Assembly: GCA_902803345.1 (NCBI GenBank)
Contig: CADCPV010000396.1
Coordinates: 1-7,647 of the forward strand
Direction of reading: 5' to 3'
DNA from: an uncultured Eubacteriales bacterium
GTDB taxonomy: Bacteria; Bacillota_A; Clostridia; Lachnospirales; Lachnospiraceae
DNA length: 7,647 nt
The position numbers were made by a program, and so were the translations under genes. Within the stretch, counting starts at the first letter, position 1, and each line of letters starts with the position of its first letter. This document shows positions 5,740-7,647 of the stretch, piece after piece. The notes under the pieces are model-generated. The model ran no database searches. It saw nothing but the letters and a program-made list of their open reading frames with translations, and was not told the DNA's origin.

Positions 5740-6016
5740 TACAGGGGGATACGGCGCCGAAATCAAAAGGATAGAGGTATCCGAAAAAAATCTTGAATCT
5801 TTAACGTGGCTGGAGCCGGAGGAGGAATTCGAGCTTGTCCGGTATCTTGAGTACAGCAGATCGTTCGAAACCACAGACGCAGAACGGCTGCTGCGGTTCG
5901 TTCGGGAACGAAGGGCCAGGGAAGAGGCTTTGGAGGCCCCGGATCAGGACCGCGTTCAACGCTTTTACAGCCTGTATCAGGCGATTAAGCACTATATACT
6001 TCGAGGAGGAGCATAA
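5711..6016 (+). CDS. Small charged helical protein upstream of and overlapping the TIR gene, ~101 aa
   Basis: The product is about 101 residues, charged and mostly helical (L-E-P-E-E-E-F-E-L-V-R-Y-L-E-Y, then D-A-E-R-L-L-R-F-V-R-E-R-R-A-R-E-E, then RFYSLYQAIKHYIL). It has no membrane segment, signal or recognised motif, and I do not recognise the family. Its TAA overlaps the TIR gene's ATG (TAATG), so the two are coupled in translation and probably in function. The start is a problem: the only usable in-frame start is TTG 5711, with GGAG (5704-5707) only three bases upstream, and this TTG is also the -35 box of a strong promoter. There is no in-frame ATG at all; the only other TTG (5930) has no ribosome site. 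Either it is translated from read-through RNA from the amidase gene, or it uses an unusual start, or only its 3' part matters. Confidence 0.6.
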   Translation: MKTRINPRIITGGYGAEIKRIEVSEKNLESLTWLEPEEEFELVRYLEYSRSFETTDAERLLRFVRERRAREEALEAPDQDRVQRFYSLYQAIKHYILRGGA

Positions 6017-6978
6017 TGGAAGACCGAAAAGAAATGCAGACAAGGCTTGTGCCGGGAGTGGGACGGCTACCCTATCCGGCTTACCGCGGAAAGGAACCTT
6101 ACGTCTTTATCAGCTACGCACACCTGGATCAGGCCCGGGTGTTTGCGGAGATCAAACGCTATAACGAAGCTGGTTTTCACGTCTGGTATGACGAGGGGAT
6201 TGCACCGGGCAGTGAATGGTCGGATGAGATTGCAGAAGCGCTTCTTAAGTGCTCCGTATTTGTTGTCATGCTGACGAAAACCTCCGCTCCCCGTGAGAAC
6301 GTGCTTAACGAGATCGACTTTGCGTTAAACGAAAGCAAACCGTTCCTTGCTGTTTATCTTGAGGATACGGAACTGCCTCCCGGCCTGAGACTGCGCATTT
6401 CCCGTAAGCAGGCGATCCTCAAGTACAACATGACAGATGAGGAGTACGAGTTCAAATACATGGAGGCGTTCACGAGGTTCGGACTGAAGCGGGTAAATGC
6501 GCAGTCCGCGGGTACGCCCGAAACAAAGGAGGCGGTACCGGCCCCGGTGAATACTTACCAGCTGTCGGATGCACAAAAAGCGAATATAGCGCGGATACAG
6601 AATTCTCCGGCCCGGGCAATAGATTTCGAATGGATCGGATCGACACTGAAGAAGTTTCATGGAATACAGAAAAAAGTAGAAATTCCGTCAAGAGCCGCAG
6701 CCATAATGTCGGAGGCGTTTACCGGCGGACTGCCGATCGAACAGGTAATAATTCCGGCCAGTGTAACCGGTATACAGTTCGCCGCATTTGATAAATGCAA
6801 GAACTTGAAAGAGGCTGTAATCGAGGGCATGAATGTGAAAATTGAAAACGCCGGGACTATCGGCGCGTTTTTGAACTGTCCTGAGCTGATTGTATACTGC
6901 CACAGAGATTCTATTACATATGATGAACTGAAAAGAACTCATCAGGGGGAAATAAGGTTCATAGAGGAGATGGCATGA
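6016..6978 (+). CDS. TIR domain fused to a short BspA-like leucine-rich-repeat region
   Basis: The 320-residue product opens with a TIR domain (about 26-135): strand A Y-V-F-I-S-Y-A-H (29-36), W57-Y-D-E-G-I-A-P-G-S-E-W68, the strand V-F-V-V-M-L-T, and E99 in V-L-N-E-I-D-F-A-L, at the place of the catalytic glutamate of NAD-cleaving TIRs. After a linker rich in Pro/Ala/Thr (160-185) come a helical stretch and a BspA-type leucine-rich region (about 217-300: V-E-I-P-S-R-A-A-A-I-x-x-E-A-F, then V-I-I-P-A-S-V-T-G-I-x-x-A-A-F-x-x-C-K-N-L). It appears cytoplasmic. Bacterial TIR proteins often consume NAD+ or make cyclic ADP-ribose signals in phage defence; the LRR part may sense or dock a partner. 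That role is inferred. The ATG has AGGAGG (6005-6010) five bases upstream, an excellent site. A hairpin follows the stop. Confidence 0.88.
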   Translation: MEDRKEMQTRLVPGVGRLPYPAYRGKEPYVFISYAHLDQARVFAEIKRYNEAGFHVWYDEGIAPGSEWSDEIAEALLKCSVFVVMLTKTSAPRENVLNEIDFALNESKPFLAVYLEDTELPPGLRLRISRKQAILKYNMTDEEYEFKYMEAFTRFGLKRVNAQSAGTPETKEAVPAPVNTYQLSDAQKANIARIQNSPARAIDFEWIGSTLKKFHGIQKKVEIPSRAAAIMSEAFTGGLPIEQVIIPASVTGIQFAAFDKCKNLKEAVIEGMNVKIENAGTIGAFLNCPELIVYCHRDSITYDELKRTHQGEIRFIEEMA

Positions 6979-6987
6979 TCATGTCCT

Positions 6988-7014
6988 GCTGCCGTCCATT
7001 CGGACGGCAGCCCT
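6988..7014 (+). terminator. Hairpin after the TIR gene, probable intrinsic terminator with weak T-tract
   Basis: GCTGCCGTCC (6988-6997) and GGACGGCAGC (7002-7011) form a perfect 10-bp GC-rich stem with loop ATTC, starting nine bases after the TIR stop. The following tract is only CCTTTATG, so termination may be partial or RNA-stabilising instead. A T6 run at 7034-7039 is too far away to help. Confidence 0.65.
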
Positions 7015-7067
7015 TTATGAATTTCGGACTGCGTTTTTTGCAGATACATATGAGGTGAGAAAACCAT

Positions 7068-7586
7068 ATGGCTTCATGGATGGTACATCTTCGGATAGCG
7101 GATATACTTCTGGACAGAATTTCGGGTTTGGATGAGAACGCCTTTGTTCTGGGGAACATAGCTCCGGACAGCGGAGTTCCGAACGAGGACTGGTCTTCGT
7201 TCAACCCGCCGGGAAACGTGACCCACTACAGAACGAGGACGGGCGACAAGACTTTTATCGATATCGAAAAGTTCGTTTCGGAGTTCTTTGCAGACCAAAA
7301 AAAGCAGCGGTATTCAAAGCGCGAATACTCATTTTTCCTGGGCTATTACGTGCACCTTTTGACGGATATCGAGTGGACTAAAATGGTTCATTCAGAGGGC
7401 GTTAATGAGGAAAATGCCGAAAAAGAAAACATGTCATATACCGAATTTGTATGGAAAAACAAGAAGGACTGGTATGACCTTGATTTTCTTTATCTTAAAG
7501 AGCACCCGCAGTTTCGGGCGTTTCATATTTACGAAAGCGCAGAGGACATAAAAAACGTATTTAGTGTTTGGTCAACAACTCTGTAA
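7068..7586 (+). CDS. Zinc-dependent phospholipase C-like protein, apparently C-terminally short
   Basis: The 172-residue product begins M-A-S-W-M-V-H-L-R-I-A-D and carries G-N-I-A-P-D34-S-G-V-P-N-E-D-W, V-T-H53-Y and L-G-Y-Y-V-H96-L-L-T-D100, the pattern of the zinc-dependent phospholipase C/S1-P1 nuclease-like fold (PF00882-type). H96-xxx-D100 matches the His/Asp spacing of the metal site in Bacillus phospholipase C; D34, H53 and H7 are likely further ligands. Unlike secreted phospholipases it has no signal peptide, and cytoplasmic relatives in Clostridia are uncharacterised. Relatives as I recall them run some 50 or more residues longer past the F-R-A-F-x-x-Y/F-E segment; here the protein stops soon after, at SVWSTTL. 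ATG 7068 has GAGGTGAG (7052-7059) eight bases upstream. It lies after the hairpin at 6988, so it needs its own promoter, but none is clear. Confidence 0.82.
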   Translation: MASWMVHLRIADILLDRISGLDENAFVLGNIAPDSGVPNEDWSSFNPPGNVTHYRTRTGDKTFIDIEKFVSEFFADQKKQRYSKREYSFFLGYYVHLLTDIEWTKMVHSEGVNEENAEKENMSYTEFVWKNKKDWYDLDFLYLKEHPQFRAFHIYESAEDIKNVFSVWSTTL

Positions 7587-7619
7587 CCGTTGAAAATACT
7601 GGGATTTTTGCCTGCGTCA

Positions 7620-7628
7620 TGGTACACT
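7620..7628 (+). promoter_or_regulatory. Possible extended -10 promoter near the window's right edge
   Basis: TGGTACACT matches an extended -10 (TGn followed by TACACT, four of six consensus bases). The expected -35 position (about 7600) reads TGGGAT, which is poor; the TTGAAA at 7590 is too far (27 bases). It would serve a gene beyond the window. Confidence 0.3.
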
Positions 7629-7647
7629 AAGTGCATGATTTTTTTGA

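Noticed and set aside
5835..6164. Overlapping + strand frame across the small ORF and the TIR start
   Set aside because: It runs out of frame through two better-supported coding regions and reads as Arg/Gly-rich shadow sequence.
1..7647. CRISPR array, tRNA, rRNA, riboswitch, replication origin or intact insertion sequence
   Set aside because: No regular direct repeats, cloverleaf, conserved RNA core, iteron cluster or transposase reading was seen on either strand.

Overview
The window looks like an accessory region of a low-to-medium GC Firmicute, most likely a gut-type member of the Clostridia. Signs are strong AGGAGG-type ribosome binding sites, sigma-A promoters with near-consensus boxes, short overlapping co-directional genes, and protein families common in that group (DUF3795, MASWMVHL-type zinc-dependent phospholipase C-like proteins, BspA-type leucine-rich repeats). 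This is inference from sequence style; no 16S or other marker is present. All confident genes are on the + strand.

Layout. Positions 1-157 hold, on the minus strand, what looks like a broken LysR-type regulator fragment. At about 158-163 it abuts a 5'-truncated + strand gene (to 335) with Val/Glu/His-rich repeats and a CxxC tail, coupled by a TGATG overlap to an intact 48-residue small protein (335-481). A good intrinsic terminator follows (507-537). A strong sigma-A promoter (540-568) then opens a run of genes: an unrecognised acidic protein (613-933), a Cys-rich DUF3795 protein (982-1398), a YjjG/YfnB-like HAD nucleotidase (1400-2116) and a double-GNAT acetyltransferase (2116-2997). The last three are nearly contiguous or overlapping. 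Next come an MFS drug-efflux-like transporter (3056-4342) and an amidase-signature hydrolase (4453-5697). Clean terminators between these genes were not found, so read-through is possible.

The most interesting part is 5711-7016. A small charged helical ORF (5711-6016) overlaps by one base a gene for a TIR domain joined to a short BspA-like leucine-rich-repeat region (6016-6978). The pair has a near-consensus promoter at its 5' end and a perfect 10-bp hairpin just after its stop, so it looks like a self-contained cassette. TIR proteins of this fold often act as NAD-consuming effectors or signal producers in bacterial defence. That role is an inference here. The promoter's -35 box sits exactly on the only plausible start codon (TTG) of the small ORF, which raises the question of what the promoter really expresses.

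The window closes with a zinc-dependent phospholipase C-like protein (7068-7586) that seems to lack its usual C-terminus, followed by a possible extended -10 promoter for a gene beyond the edge. As a set, HAD nucleotidase, GNAT, MFS exporter and amidase read like a housecleaning or detoxification neighbourhood of accessory genes. No substrate can be named from sequence alone.
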